NCBI GenBank assembly: GCA_015066325.1
Contig: SVOP01000005.1
Span: 1-41,185 of the forward strand
DNA length: 41,185 nt
Direction of reading: 5' to 3'
Origin: Oscillospiraceae bacterium
Lineage (GTDB): Bacteria > Bacillota > Clostridia > Oscillospirales > Acutalibacteraceae
Shown piece by piece: positions 7,714-14,632 of this stretch. The notes below the pieces were generated by a model. It was given only the letters and a program-made list of their open reading frames with translations. It ran no database searches and had not been told where the DNA came from. The position numbers and the translations under genes are program-made. The stretch's first letter is position 1. Each line of letters starts with the position of its first letter.

Positions 7714-10353
7714 TTACTTTACAAATGTCTTAACAATTTCTTCTGCAGCTTTGAGTGCATCGGGAATTTTTGCGATTTCCTTACCGCCTGCCATAGCAGA
7801 ATCGGGCTTACCGCCACCTGCACCGCCTGCAACCTTAGCGACCTCTCTTACAATGTTGCCTGCGTGAGCACCTTTTGCAATAGCATCTTTTCCGCAGAAG
7901 CAACCGAATGAGCAAGTGCCTTTTTCATTCTGCTCAGCTGCAAGAATAACGATAATATTGTCACCCTTGTCCTTTGAAGAGTCAAGCATTGAACGAAGCT
8001 CTTTTGCATCTGCTTCACCAAGAGCTGCGGTAATAAGCTTAACACCGTTAATTTCAACGAAGTTATCGAAAAGCTCGCCTGCTTTAGCTTTTGATATTTC
8101 TGCCTTAAGGTCTGCTAAAGCTTTTTCTGTTTCTTTGAGTTCGTTTGCAACTGCAGTTGCTTTGTTGCAAAGGTCATTGACATTTGCAAGCTTGAGAGCA
8201 CTTGCAGTATCGTGGATAAGCTTTTCTTGTTTATCAAGGTGAGCAAGAACGCCAAGTCCTGTTACACCTTCAATTCTTCTTACACCTGCTGCAACAGAGG
8301 ATTCGGAAATGATACGGAAAAGACCAATGTTGCCTGTGTTTGCAACATGAGTACCACCGCAAAGCTCTGTTGAGAAATCTCCTGCAGAAACAACACGAAC
8401 TGTGTCACCGTATTTTTCGCCGAAGAGAGCCATTGCGCCTTTTTTCTTAGCATCGTCAATGCTCATTTCTTCTGTAACAACGGGAAGAGCAGAAAGAATA
8501 ATTTCATTAACTCTGTTTTCGATTTTAACGATTTCTTCTGCAGTAAGAGCAGAGAAATGAGAAAAGTCAAAACGAACTGCATTATCGTTAACAAGCTGAC
8601 CTGCCTGCTCAACATGAGTACCGAGAGCTTCACGAAGTGCTGCCTGAAGAAGATGAGCAGCAGTATGGTTTCTCATAATAGCCTGACGGCGAGCTTTATC
8701 AACCTGACCGCTTACTGTATCTCCAACGTTAATTGCGTCACCCTCTGTAAGAGTACCATGATGGAGAATTACGCCCTCTGCGGTTTTTGTTGTGTTTGTG
8801 ACAGTGAAAACGGAGCCGTTAACAGAAAGTGTACCTGTGTCACCAACCTGACCACCGCTTTCAGCATAGAATGCAGATTTGTCGAGAACGATAACTGCAT
8901 CGGTATCAATTCCTATGAAATCAACCTTTTCGCCATTTGCGGCAATAGCGAGAACCTTGCCGGTCTGCTCTGTTACAGAGTAGCCTGTAAACTCTGTTGC
9001 ATCACATTCCTTGAAGGAAATATCGGAAGATTTCCAACCCTCTGTTCCTGCAACCTTGCGGGAGGATTTGGCAAGTGCTTTAGCATCTGCAAGATATTTT
9101 TCAAATTCCTCATTATTAACAGTCATGCCGTTTTCTTCTGCGATTTCTCTTGTTAAGTCAATGGGGAAACCGTAAGTATCCTGAAGCTTGAAGGCATCTG
9201 CACCTGAAAGAACTGTGCCTTCAGTTTTCTTAATCATATAGTTAAGAAGCTCAAGACCGCTGTCAATGGTTTTATAGAAGCTGTTTTCTTCCATTGAAAT
9301 AACTTTGATGATATAATCCTGCTTTTCACGAAGAACGGGGTAAGCATTTTCGTTTTCTTTAATAACAGTTTCGCAAACTTCTGCGAGGAAGGGTCTGTCG
9401 ATACCTAAAAGTCTGCCGTGACGAGCTGCTCTTCTGAGAAGTCGGCGGAGAACATAGCCTCTGCCTACGTTTGAGGGAATAACGCCGTCACCAATCATAA
9501 AGGTTGTTGAACGGATATGGTCGGTAATAACACGAAGAGAAATATCGCTCTTTTCATTTTCGTGATATTTAACACCTGCAATTTCCATTATGTGCTTCAT
9601 AATGTTCTGAACTGTGTCAACCTCGAAAATGTTTTCTACATCCTGAGCGATACAAGCAAGTCTTTCAAGCCCCATACCTGTGTCGATATTAGGATTTGCA
9701 AGGGGAGTGTAGTTATTCTTACCGTCGTTTTCAAACTGAGTGAAAACAAGGTTCCAGAATTCAACGTAACGGTCACATTCGCAACCTACCTTACAATCGG
9801 GGCTGCCACAGCCGTATTTTTCACCTCGGTCATAGTAAAGCTCTGAGCAAGGACCGCAGGGACCCTGGCCGTGCTCCCAGAAGTTATCCTCCTTGCCGAA
9901 GCGAACCATATGGTCGGGCTTTACGCCAACATCCTTTGTCCAGATATCATAAGCCTCGTCATCTTCAAGATAAACGCTGCAGTAAATTTTATCGGGATCC
10001 ATTTCCATAACCTGAGTGCAGAATTCCCAAGCCCACGGAATAACCTCTTTTTTGAAATAGTCACCAAAAGAGAAGTTGCCGAGCATCTCGAAATATGTTC
10101 CGTGACGAGCGGTGATACCAACTCTTTCAATATCGGGTGTACGAATACATTTCTGGCAGGTTGTAACTCTCTTCTTAGGAGGAGTTTCCTCGCCTGTGAA
10201 GTATTTTTTCATAGGGGTCATACCTGCGTTGATAAGAAGAATGCTTTTATCTCCCTGAGGTACGAGGGGGAAGCTGGGAAGTCTTAAATGGTCTTTTGAT
10301 TCAAAGAACTTGAGATATTTTTCTCTTAATTCGTTAAGTCCTGTCCATTGCAT
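7714..10353 (-). CDS. alaS: Alanyl-tRNA synthetase
   Basis: An 879-residue class II synthetase that charges tRNA-Ala and carries its own editing domain. Motif 1 and 2 regions (LINAGMTPMKKYFTG, RHGTYFEMLGNFSFGDYFK), the HTAAHLLQAAL editing motif, CGGTH zinc-site motif and a C-terminal domain ending in GGAGGGKPDSAMAGGK are all present, so the protein is full length and intact. Expression is very likely controlled by the alanine T-box leader on the same strand (10680-10933). The distance from the leader terminator to the ATG is unusually long because of inserted repeats. The ribosome site is AGGAGTG. Confidence 0.97.
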   Translation of the reverse strand: MQWTGLNELREKYLKFFESKDHLRLPSFPLVPQGDKSILLINAGMTPMKKYFTGEETPPKKRVTTCQKCIRTPDIERVGITARHGTYFEMLGNFSFGDYFKKEVIPWAWEFCTQVMEMDPDKIYCSVYLEDDEAYDIWTKDVGVKPDHMVRFGKEDNFWEHGQGPCGPCSELYYDRGEKYGCGSPDCKVGCECDRYVEFWNLVFTQFENDGKNNYTPLANPNIDTGMGLERLACIAQDVENIFEVDTVQNIMKHIMEIAGVKYHENEKSDISLRVITDHIRSTTFMIGDGVIPSNVGRGYVLRRLLRRAARHGRLLGIDRPFLAEVCETVIKENENAYPVLREKQDYIIKVISMEENSFYKTIDSGLELLNYMIKKTEGTVLSGADAFKLQDTYGFPIDLTREIAEENGMTVNNEEFEKYLADAKALAKSSRKVAGTEGWKSSDISFKECDATEFTGYSVTEQTGKVLAIAANGEKVDFIGIDTDAVIVLDKSAFYAESGGQVGDTGTLSVNGSVFTVTNTTKTAEGVILHHGTLTEGDAINVGDTVSGQVDKARRQAIMRNHTAAHLLQAALREALGTHVEQAGQLVNDNAVRFDFSHFSALTAEEIVKIENRVNEIILSALPVVTEEMSIDDAKKKGAMALFGEKYGDTVRVVSAGDFSTELCGGTHVANTGNIGLFRIISESSVAAGVRRIEGVTGLGVLAHLDKQEKLIHDTASALKLANVNDLCNKATAVANELKETEKALADLKAEISKAKAGELFDNFVEINGVKLITAALGEADAKELRSMLDSSKDKGDNIIVILAAEQNEKGTCSFGCFCGKDAIAKGAHAGNIVREVAKVAGGAGGGKPDSAMAGGKEIAKIPDALKAAEEIVKTFVK

Positions 10354-10394
10354 AATTATTTCACTCCTAATAAAATTAAATCTTTTACCTTAGC

Positions 10395-10452
10395 TATCCC
10401 TCTTTTTTGCTTCAGCAAAAAGGAGGGGGGACCGCGTCAGCGGTGGGTGGTA
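10395..10452 (+). repeat. Two-hairpin dispersed repeat, copy A
   Basis: Starts TATCCCTC. Stem 1 is CCTCTTTTTTGC with GCAAAAAGGAGG around TTCA; the conserved G-rich joint follows; stem 2 is ACCGC-GTCA-GCGGT, then GGGTGGTA. It lies 42 bp before the alaS start, in the alaS leader. Confidence 0.8.
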
Positions 10453-10492
10453 CATAATAGTTGAAAATTGAAAGTGGCAAGTGGCAAGTTTC

Positions 10493-10572
10493 GGGTCTGC
10501 GACGCATTATAAAGATGCCAGATACCAGATGCCAGATGCCAGTATGGGGTCTGCGACGCATTATAAAGATGC
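10493..10572. repeat. Short direct repeats between repeat copies A and B
   Basis: A 26-bp segment beginning GGGTCTGCGACGC occurs identically at 10493-10518 and 10547-10572. Between them are four tandem 7-bp units of type AGATRCC (10513-10540), and before them a doubled AGTGGCA. The stretch encodes nothing recognisable and lies inside the untranslated alaS leader. Confidence 0.8.
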
Positions 10573-10595
10573 AGATACCGATGTGTAAAAGTGTT

Positions 10596-10670
10596 GCGAA
10601 TCCTATCATCCCTGTTTGCTTTAGCAAATAGGGAGGGGGACCATCGCTTGCGATGGTGGTGGGTTGCCCC
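10596..10670 (+). repeat. Two-hairpin dispersed repeat, copy B
   Basis: Begins GCGAATCCTATCATCCCTG. Stem 1 CCCTGTTTGC/GCAAATAGGG has a TTTA loop; GAGGGGGACC joins to stem 2 CCATCGC/GCGATGG, followed by TGGTGGGTTGCCCC. It sits just downstream (minus-strand sense) of the alaS T-box terminator. Confidence 0.85.
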
Positions 10671-10679
10671 GTTGTTGCT

Positions 10680-10933
10680 TTTTTTCGTAAAAGTATTGCA
10701 AAAAAAGCGCGCTTTTTTACAACACGGGACGGAATAACCGCGGTACCACCCGAATTGTGCAAAACGCACCACTCAATTTGACGGTTAACGCCCGTCAACG
10801 TACTGTTTTCAGTAAGACTCCGCAAGTAGCAAATTTAAAGGCGGTAGAAAGTTTTCACCAACCACTTTCTCTCTGAATACCGTATCAATAAATCATCTTG
10901 CATCAAGGTCAAATTATTTTTATTTTATATACA
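10680..10933 (-). promoter_or_regulatory. T-box leader riboswitch for alaS (alanine specifier)
   Basis: On the minus strand the T-box core GGGTGGTACCGCGG lies at 10751-10738, followed by TCCGTCCCG, which can pair back to form the antiterminator. Upstream is a stem I region with the AGAGA-like segment and a specifier-loop candidate GCT (Ala) at 10830-10828 followed by AC. Downstream is a competing hairpin (10725-10693). Uncharged tRNA-Ala is expected to stabilise the antiterminator and allow alaS transcription. The specifier call is by eye; the core sequence is unambiguous. Confidence 0.92.
10689..10725 (-). terminator. T-box associated terminator hairpin
   Basis: Minus-strand stem GTGTTGTAAAAAAG with CTTTTTTGCAATAC around a CGCG tetraloop, 14 bp including two G-U pairs, followed by only four Ts. 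It uses bases next to the antiterminator pairing region, as expected for a T-box switch. Confidence 0.7.
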
Positions 10934-10939
10934 ATAGAT

Positions 10940-10967
10940 ATTATAGTGAAATTGAGGAGATTGTCAA
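10940..10967 (-). promoter_or_regulatory. Promoter of the alaS leader
   Basis: On the minus strand a perfect TTGACA (10967-10962) and a perfect TATAAT (10945-10940) are separated by 16 bp. Transcription would start near 10933, just before the T-box stem I. Confidence 0.85.
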
Positions 10968-10972
10968 GAGCT

Positions 10973-11081
10973 AAAAATTACGAATTAAAAATGAGAAATG
11001 AGAAATTCAGGGGCGAAGCCATTATAATTGCCAACGCAGTTCCGAAATTCCTAATTCTTAATTCGTAATTTGTAATTTTTC
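10973..11081. repeat. AT-rich imperfect palindromic repeat between divergent promoters
   Basis: The left arm starts AAAAATTACGAATTAAAAAT, and the right arm read in reverse starts AAAAATTACAAATTACGAAT. The arms match over about 35 bp with a 6-bp insertion and enclose a non-palindromic centre of about 40 bp. It exactly fills the space between the -35 boxes of the alaS and rpsF promoters. It may be a small MITE-type element; no transposase is linked. Confidence 0.6.
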
Positions 11082-11082
11082 C

Positions 11083-11111
11083 TTGACTTATTGTGTAAAA
11101 GGTGTTATAAT
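11083..11111 (+). promoter_or_regulatory. Promoter of rpsF-ssb-rpsR
   Basis: TTGACT (11083-11088), 17-bp spacer, TATAAT (11106-11111). Strong, close to consensus, as expected for a ribosomal protein operon. Confidence 0.9.
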
Positions 11112-11117
11112 CCGTAA

Positions 11118-11210
11118 CTGTTGCGGTATGTCCGTTGAGATGTAATCGCATAAATTTCCTTGCTCTCAAATAGGTTAATGGGAGCCGGAGTCCATAAGGA
11201 GGTGCAAACG
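11118..11210 (+). promoter_or_regulatory. rpsF 5' leader, possible S6:S18 autoregulatory element
   Basis: About 93 nt of leader precede rpsF. Near its 3' end ATGGG and TCCAT flank a loop AGCCGGAG that exposes a CCG triplet, immediately before the AAGGAGGTG ribosome site. Rfam-type S6:S18 leaders in Bacillota use a hairpin presenting CCG, mimicking the rRNA site, to shut off translation. The match is by eye and only partial. Confidence 0.4.
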
Positions 11211-11492
11211 ATGTCAAACAGTTATGAGACAATTATCGTCTATTCACTCGCTAAAGGCGAGGAAGCTGCAAAAGAGCTTCATGCAAAATTCGAGGCGATG
11301 ATGGCAGAGAACGGTACAGTTGACAGCGTTGACGAATGGGGTAAGCGTAAGCTTGCATACCTTATCAACGATGAAGACAACGGTTACTATGTTCTTTACA
11401 ACCACACTTGTGATGCTGATTTCCCCGCTGAGCTCAGCCGTGTACTCAAAATCACAGATGGTGTTCTTCGTTCTTTGGTTATTAAGAAATAA
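11211..11492 (+). CDS. rpsF: 30S ribosomal protein S6
   Basis: A 93-residue protein with the S6 pattern YETIIVYSLAKGEEA, GKRKLAYLINDEDNGYYVLY and a C-terminal TDGVLRSLVIKK. S6 binds 16S rRNA together with S18, which is encoded two genes downstream. The start is set by AAGGAGGTG 6 nt before the ATG at 11211; a longer in-frame reading from 11160 has no ribosome site and would run through the leader. First gene of the conserved rpsF-ssb-rpsR operon. Confidence 0.97.
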   Translation: MSNSYETIIVYSLAKGEEAAKELHAKFEAMMAENGTVDSVDEWGKRKLAYLINDEDNGYYVLYNHTCDADFPAELSRVLKITDGVLRSLVIKK

Positions 11493-11504
11493 GAGGTGTG
11501 AAAG

Positions 11505-11939
11505 ATGCTTAATTGTGCAGTTATAATGGGTCGCCTTACAGCTGACCCCGAGCTTCGCCAGACTCCCTCAGGCGTTTCTGTTACAAGATTTACTGTTGCA
11601 GTTGACAGAGGCTATGTTAAAGCAGGCGAAGAAAGAAAAGCAGATTTTATTAATGTTGTTGCATGGAGACAGACTGCAGAGTTTGTTTCAAGATATTTCC
11701 AGAAGGGCTCAATGATTGCCGTTCAGGGTTCTATTCAGACAGGTTCCTATGAAAAGGATGGCGTTAAACGCTATACTGTAGAAATCAGTGCTGATAATGT
11801 TAGCTTCTGCGGTTCAAAGAGTGAGACCGGAACAAGCGGTGCACCCTCAACAACAGCTACTACAGCTGCACCGTCTTTCTCTAATGGTGGTTTGGACGAT
11901 TTCGCAGCAATGGCTGACGATGACGACTTACCATTCTGA
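11505..11939 (+). CDS. ssb: Single-stranded DNA-binding protein
   Basis: A 144-residue SSB. The OB-fold spans about residues 1-105 ([46 protein letters not shown]). A Thr/Ala/Ser-rich linker leads to the acidic tail DDDDLPF, the tip that docks repair and replication proteins. It lies 12 bp after rpsF with an AAGAGGTG ribosome site and before rpsR, the standard operon. Confidence 0.97.
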   Translation: MLNCAVIMGRLTADPELRQTPSGVSVTRFTVAVDRGYVKAGEERKADFINVVAWRQTAEFVSRYFQKGSMIAVQGSIQTGSYEKDGVKRYTVEISADNVSFCGSKSETGTSGAPSTTATTAAPSFSNGGLDDFAAMADDDDLPF

Positions 11940-11962
11940 TTCTAATAGGAGGTAAATTTACA

Positions 11963-12208
11963 ATGGCATACGATAAAAACGATCGCCGTCCCAACAAAAG
12001 AGGCCGCAAAAAAGTTTGCGCTTTCTGCGTTGAGAAGGTTGAAGCAATTGATTACAAAGATACAGCTAAGCTCAGCAGATACACATCTGACAGAGCTAAA
12101 ATCCTTCCCCGCCGTGTAACCGGTACTTGCGCTTATCATCAGAGAGAGCTTACTACCGCTATCAAGAGAGCAAGACAGATTGCCCTCCTTCCTTATACTG
12201 CGGATTAA
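11963..12208 (+). CDS. rpsR: 30S ribosomal protein S18 (zinc-binding form)
   Basis: An 81-residue S18. It keeps the cysteine-containing form: CAFC near residue 19 and CAYH near residue 57, which together can bind zinc. The RNA-contacting segment [19 protein letters not shown] is typical. AGGAGGTAAA precedes the ATG. It is the last gene of the operon and is followed by a strong terminator. The C+ form implies no zinc-sparing paralogue is needed at this locus. Confidence 0.97.
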   Translation: MAYDKNDRRPNKRGRKKVCAFCVEKVEAIDYKDTAKLSRYTSDRAKILPRRVTGTCAYHQRELTTAIKRARQIALLPYTAD

Positions 12209-12222
12209 TTTAAAAGGATGTT

Positions 12223-12256
12223 CAGAGACTCTTTTCAAAAGGGTCTCTGTTTTTTT
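12223..12256 (+). terminator. Terminator of the rpsF operon
   Basis: A 12-13 bp stem (CAGAGACTCTTTT with AAAAGGGTCTCTG) is followed by eight Ts. Confidence 0.92.
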
Positions 12257-12296
12257 GGCCAAACTCGCGTACCCCTTGTACGCTTTGGGGCGAATA

Positions 12297-12340
12297 AATT
12301 ACAAAACTGACGCACTATGCACAAAAATATACTTGTAATT
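12297..12340. repeat. Small inverted repeat in the gap after rpsR
   Basis: AAATTACAA and TTGTAATTT form a 9-bp inverted repeat separated by about 26 bp. It is the only structure besides the flanking terminators that I see in 12257-12435. Confidence 0.4.
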
Positions 12341-12341
12341 T

Positions 12342-12372
12342 AGGTATCCTCTTTGTAGAGGGTACCTTTTTT
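12342..12372 (+). terminator. Second terminator-like hairpin without an obvious upstream gene
   Basis: AGGTATCCTC pairs with GAGGGTACCT (10 bp, one G-U) around TTTGTA, followed by six Ts (the last T of the stem included). It lies about 90 bp after the rpsR terminator and before the promoter of the next gene; it may be a backup terminator or end a small RNA. Confidence 0.7.
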
Positions 12373-12435
12373 ACTGCCCAAACTCACTATTTTTTGAATT
12401 TTTTATTAAGTAATTATAAAGAAATTTATAAAATG

Positions 12436-12464
12436 TTGAAACTGTTAGAATGCGATGCTACAAT
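12436..12464 (+). promoter_or_regulatory. Promoter of the 12494 gene
   Basis: TTGAAA (12436-12441), 17-bp spacer, TACAAT (12459-12464). This places the transcript start after the in-frame ATG at 12455, so that codon cannot be the start. Confidence 0.75.
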
Positions 12465-12493
12465 ATTGGCATAAATTGTATTTAGGTGGTCTT

Positions 12494-12931
12494 ATGAAAA
12501 AGAAAATTTTAGTGGCTGTATTAATAGTTTTCTCACTCTTGGTTGTTGCTGTTATTGGTTTAGAAATAAGATATCAATACTATCATGGAGGTTCTCCCTC
12601 GGGAAAAGGCTGGTATGCAGATGAAACAGTTGAAGACAATGGAGAATTTGTATTGAAAACCAACATTATGGAAGCAGACGGTATAGAAATAATGAGCTTT
12701 CATATTGAAAACAAGAAAGGTGAAATTATTTTTGATTCCGATGGCGGTTGGAGAACCAAAGATTTGCACGGTATTTATTTTGTTGAAAATAATAATGATG
12801 TTATTGTTGATACAGGTGATGTTGGTAAAATCCTTTTTGAATATAATGGTGAAACCTGGATTTGTGAAGATGATGTAATTGAAGAAGTTGAAACAGCTAA
12901 AGAAACATTGCCGTGGAAAGATTGGCATTAA
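12494..12931 (+). CDS. Small membrane-anchored exported protein of unknown function
   Basis: A 145-residue protein. Residues 2-24 (KKKILVAVLIVFSLLVVAVIG) are a single N-terminal membrane anchor or uncleaved signal, with no lipobox cysteine. The remaining 120 residues are hydrophilic and acidic, with beta-strand-like stretches (MSFHIENKKGEIIFDSDGG and KILFEYNGETW), so an extracytoplasmic beta-rich domain is likely. The ATG at 12494 is chosen because TAGGTGGT precedes it and the upstream in-frame ATG overlaps the promoter. I do not recognise the family. It has its own promoter and is separated from both ribosomal genes and the next gene. Confidence 0.75.
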   Translation: MKKKILVAVLIVFSLLVVAVIGLEIRYQYYHGGSPSGKGWYADETVEDNGEFVLKTNIMEADGIEIMSFHIENKKGEIIFDSDGGWRTKDLHGIYFVENNNDVIVDTGDVGKILFEYNGETWICEDDVIEEVETAKETLPWKDWH

Positions 12932-12980
12932 TATCTTTTTCTTGTATTTGTTAAATAAAAGTTACATTTTGTCGAAAAGG

Positions 12981-13009
12981 TTGAAAGATGTTTGTTGTTG
13001 TGGTATCAT
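12981..13009 (+). promoter_or_regulatory. Promoter of the 13060 gene
   Basis: TTGAAA (12981-12986), 17-bp spacer, TATCAT (13004-13009). The -35 TTGAAA is the same as that of the preceding gene, which also has a 17-bp spacer. Confidence 0.7.
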
Positions 13010-13059
13010 TTAATAGCATTGAGATGCAGTTAATTTTAAATTAAGTCAGGTTTTTATAT

Positions 13060-13566
13060 ATGAAAAAAATAAGGCACTCTTTTTTGGTTGTGGTATTTTT
13101 GTGTGCAGTTCACGCAATTTTGTGTGTTATTTACAACTACACATACTTTTCATCAGAGTTTAATTTCGACGAAAAATTCCAAGGCGTTTTATATTGGGGA
13201 ATGCTTATGGTGGCATTCCTTGCAGGTCCGTTTTTTTATTATGTTGCAGGGCGACTTTGTAAGAAAAAAGGCAGTAAAAAGCTTATTCTTATTTCATTGC
13301 TTGTTATGAATGTTGCAGTCAGCATTTTAGGTATTGTATCCTTTTTCTCGCCATCGCTTTTGGAAACATATCGTTTGATAAATGCACCGTCGTATCTGTA
13401 TTATTCACTGTTTGCAGATGCAGTTATGTATATCGCAATTCCTACAATGATAATTTCTTCCTTGTTTCCCGTGTTTTTCTTTAAAATCGGTTATGTTAAC
13501 AAGCCGAGAACTAATAATGAAATCAAAATGGAAGATATAGAGATAAAAGAAGAAAAAGAATTATAA
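13060..13566 (+). CDS. Four-helix integral membrane protein of unknown function
   Basis: A 168-residue hydrophobic protein with four probable membrane helices: about residues 7-27, 43-63, 73-95 and 115-142. Two short basic stretches (RLCKKKGSKK and others) lie between helices, and the C-terminal tail is charged (MEDIEIKEEKEL), presumably cytoplasmic. No catalytic or transport motif is recognisable. The start is the first ATG after the promoter; the ribosome site is weak (TCAGG). It is transcribed alone, ending at the terminator at 13573. Confidence 0.75.
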   Translation: MKKIRHSFLVVVFLCAVHAILCVIYNYTYFSSEFNFDEKFQGVLYWGMLMVAFLAGPFFYYVAGRLCKKKGSKKLILISLLVMNVAVSILGIVSFFSPSLLETYRLINAPSYLYYSLFADAVMYIAIPTMIISSLFPVFFFKIGYVNKPRTNNEIKMEDIEIKEEKEL

Positions 13567-13572
13567 AAAATT

Positions 13573-13604
13573 ACCGACAGTATTTTTAATACTGTCGGTT
13601 TTTT
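13573..13604 (+). terminator. Rho-independent terminator
   Basis: A perfect 12-bp stem (ACCGACAGTATT/AATACTGTCGGT, TTT loop) followed by five Ts. Confidence 0.93.
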
Positions 13605-13664
13605 GTACCACCCACCGCTAACGCGGTCCCCCCTCCTTTTTCGTTTCACGAAAAAAGAGGGATA
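13605..13664 (-). repeat. Two-hairpin dispersed repeat, copy C
   Basis: On the minus strand it reads TATCCCTC, stem 1 with CG and ACG tips around GTGAAAC, then GGGGGGGACC, stem 2 ACCGC-GTTA-GCGGT and GGGTGGTAC. It is nearly identical to copy A but in opposite orientation. It fills exactly the space between a terminator and the stop codon of the convergent rluA-type gene. Confidence 0.85.
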
Positions 13665-13666
13665 GA

Positions 13667-14632
13667 TTATATTGTTCCGTCATAAAATGCTTTCTTGAAC
13701 CACACGTCCTGAACCTCAAATTCCTTTTGGTTAAGGTAGTTCAAAATTCCCGCATCGCTCTGAAAATCAAATTTTAATTTGTATGAATATAAAAACTGCT
13801 TTTTATAATTTCCGAAATTTTTGTTTTGGGCATTTGTTCCGTATTTGCCGTCACCTAAAAGGGGATGACCGAGATAGGAAAAATGGGCTCTTATCTGATG
13901 GGTTCTGCCCGTTAAAAGCTCAACCTCTAAAAGAGAAAGACCGTCCTTATAGCCTAAAACCTTATATTTTGTTGAAATGTGCTTGGTTTTGTCATTACCT
14001 TTTTCGCTGACATAAACTTTATTTTGCTTTTCGTTCTTTTCGAGGTATCCCTCAATAAGACCGTTTTCTTTTTTTAGTTTACCGATTACAACACACAGAT
14101 ATAATTTGTGCATTTCGCGGTTTTTAAGCTTTTCGTTGAGAATACGAAGGCTTTCTGCATTCTTTGCACCGATAATAATACCTGAAGTGTTGCGGTCAAT
14201 TCTGTTAACAAGAGCAGGAGCGAAGGAGCTTTCTTCATCGGGCTTGTAATCGCCTTTTTCATAAAGATAGCGTTTAACTCTTGTTATGGCAGTGTCGGTA
14301 TAATTGTCTTCATCGGGGTGGGAAAGAAGTCCTGTCGGTTTATCTATGAGAATAATATTTTCATCCTCATAAACAATATTAAGGCTTTTACCCGCATTAA
14401 GAAAATCATATTTGGGTTTTACCTGTTCAAAGAATTCGTCATTAATATACATTGAAACAAGGTCATTTTCTTTAAGTCTGTAAGAAATTTCTGACCTTTT
14501 GTTATTAACCTTAATTCTTTTGCTTCTTATGTACTTATACATAAGTGATTGGGGGAGCAGGGGGACTGATTTTGTAATATACTTATCAAGCCTTTGCCCT
14601 GCATCATTTTTATTTATATAAAATTCTTTCAC
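13667..14632 (-). CDS. RluA-family 23S rRNA or tRNA pseudouridine synthase
   Basis: A 321-residue enzyme that isomerises uridine in structured RNA. Residues 13-65 form an S4 RNA-binding domain; the catalytic aspartate is D146 in RIDRNTSGIIIG, and GRTHQIRAHFSYLGHPLLGDGKYG is the family's C-terminal signature. Which position it modifies (RluC, RluD or another) cannot be decided from sequence by eye. It starts with GTG, whose bases overlap the whiA stop codon (GTGA), indicating translational coupling. It is the last gene of the hprK-headed minus-strand operon. Confidence 0.9.
   Translation of the reverse strand: MKEFYINKNDAGQRLDKYITKSVPLLPQSLMYKYIRSKRIKVNNKRSEISYRLKENDLVSMYINDEFFEQVKPKYDFLNAGKSLNIVYEDENIILIDKPTGLLSHPDEDNYTDTAITRVKRYLYEKGDYKPDEESSFAPALVNRIDRNTSGIIIGAKNAESLRILNEKLKNREMHKLYLCVVIGKLKKENGLIEGYLEKNEKQNKVYVSEKGNDKTKHISTKYKVLGYKDGLSLLEVELLTGRTHQIRAHFSYLGHPLLGDGKYGTNAQNKNFGNYKKQFLYSYKLKFDFQSDAGILNYLNQKEFEVQDVWFKKAFYDGTI

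Noticed and set aside
8557-9156. Long plus-strand frame opposite alaS (199 codons)
   Set aside because: It is a shadow of the alaS codon pattern with Cys/Asn-rich composition and no ribosome site.
10493-10572. Possible short CRISPR-like array
   Set aside because: Only two 26-bp copies with a repetitive spacer, and no cas genes; direct duplication explains it.
10620-10670. G-quadruplex in the G-rich joint of the repeats
   Set aside because: Fewer than four runs of three or more Gs can be placed in most copies, and the strong hairpins would compete.
10412-10825. Overlapping minus-strand reading frames between alaS and its T-box
   Set aside because: They run through repeats and the T-box structure, lack ribosome sites and have no coding character.
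12455-12493. ATG at 12455 as start of the 12494 gene
   Set aside because: It overlaps the spacer and -10 region of a good promoter and would add non-signal residues before the membrane anchor.
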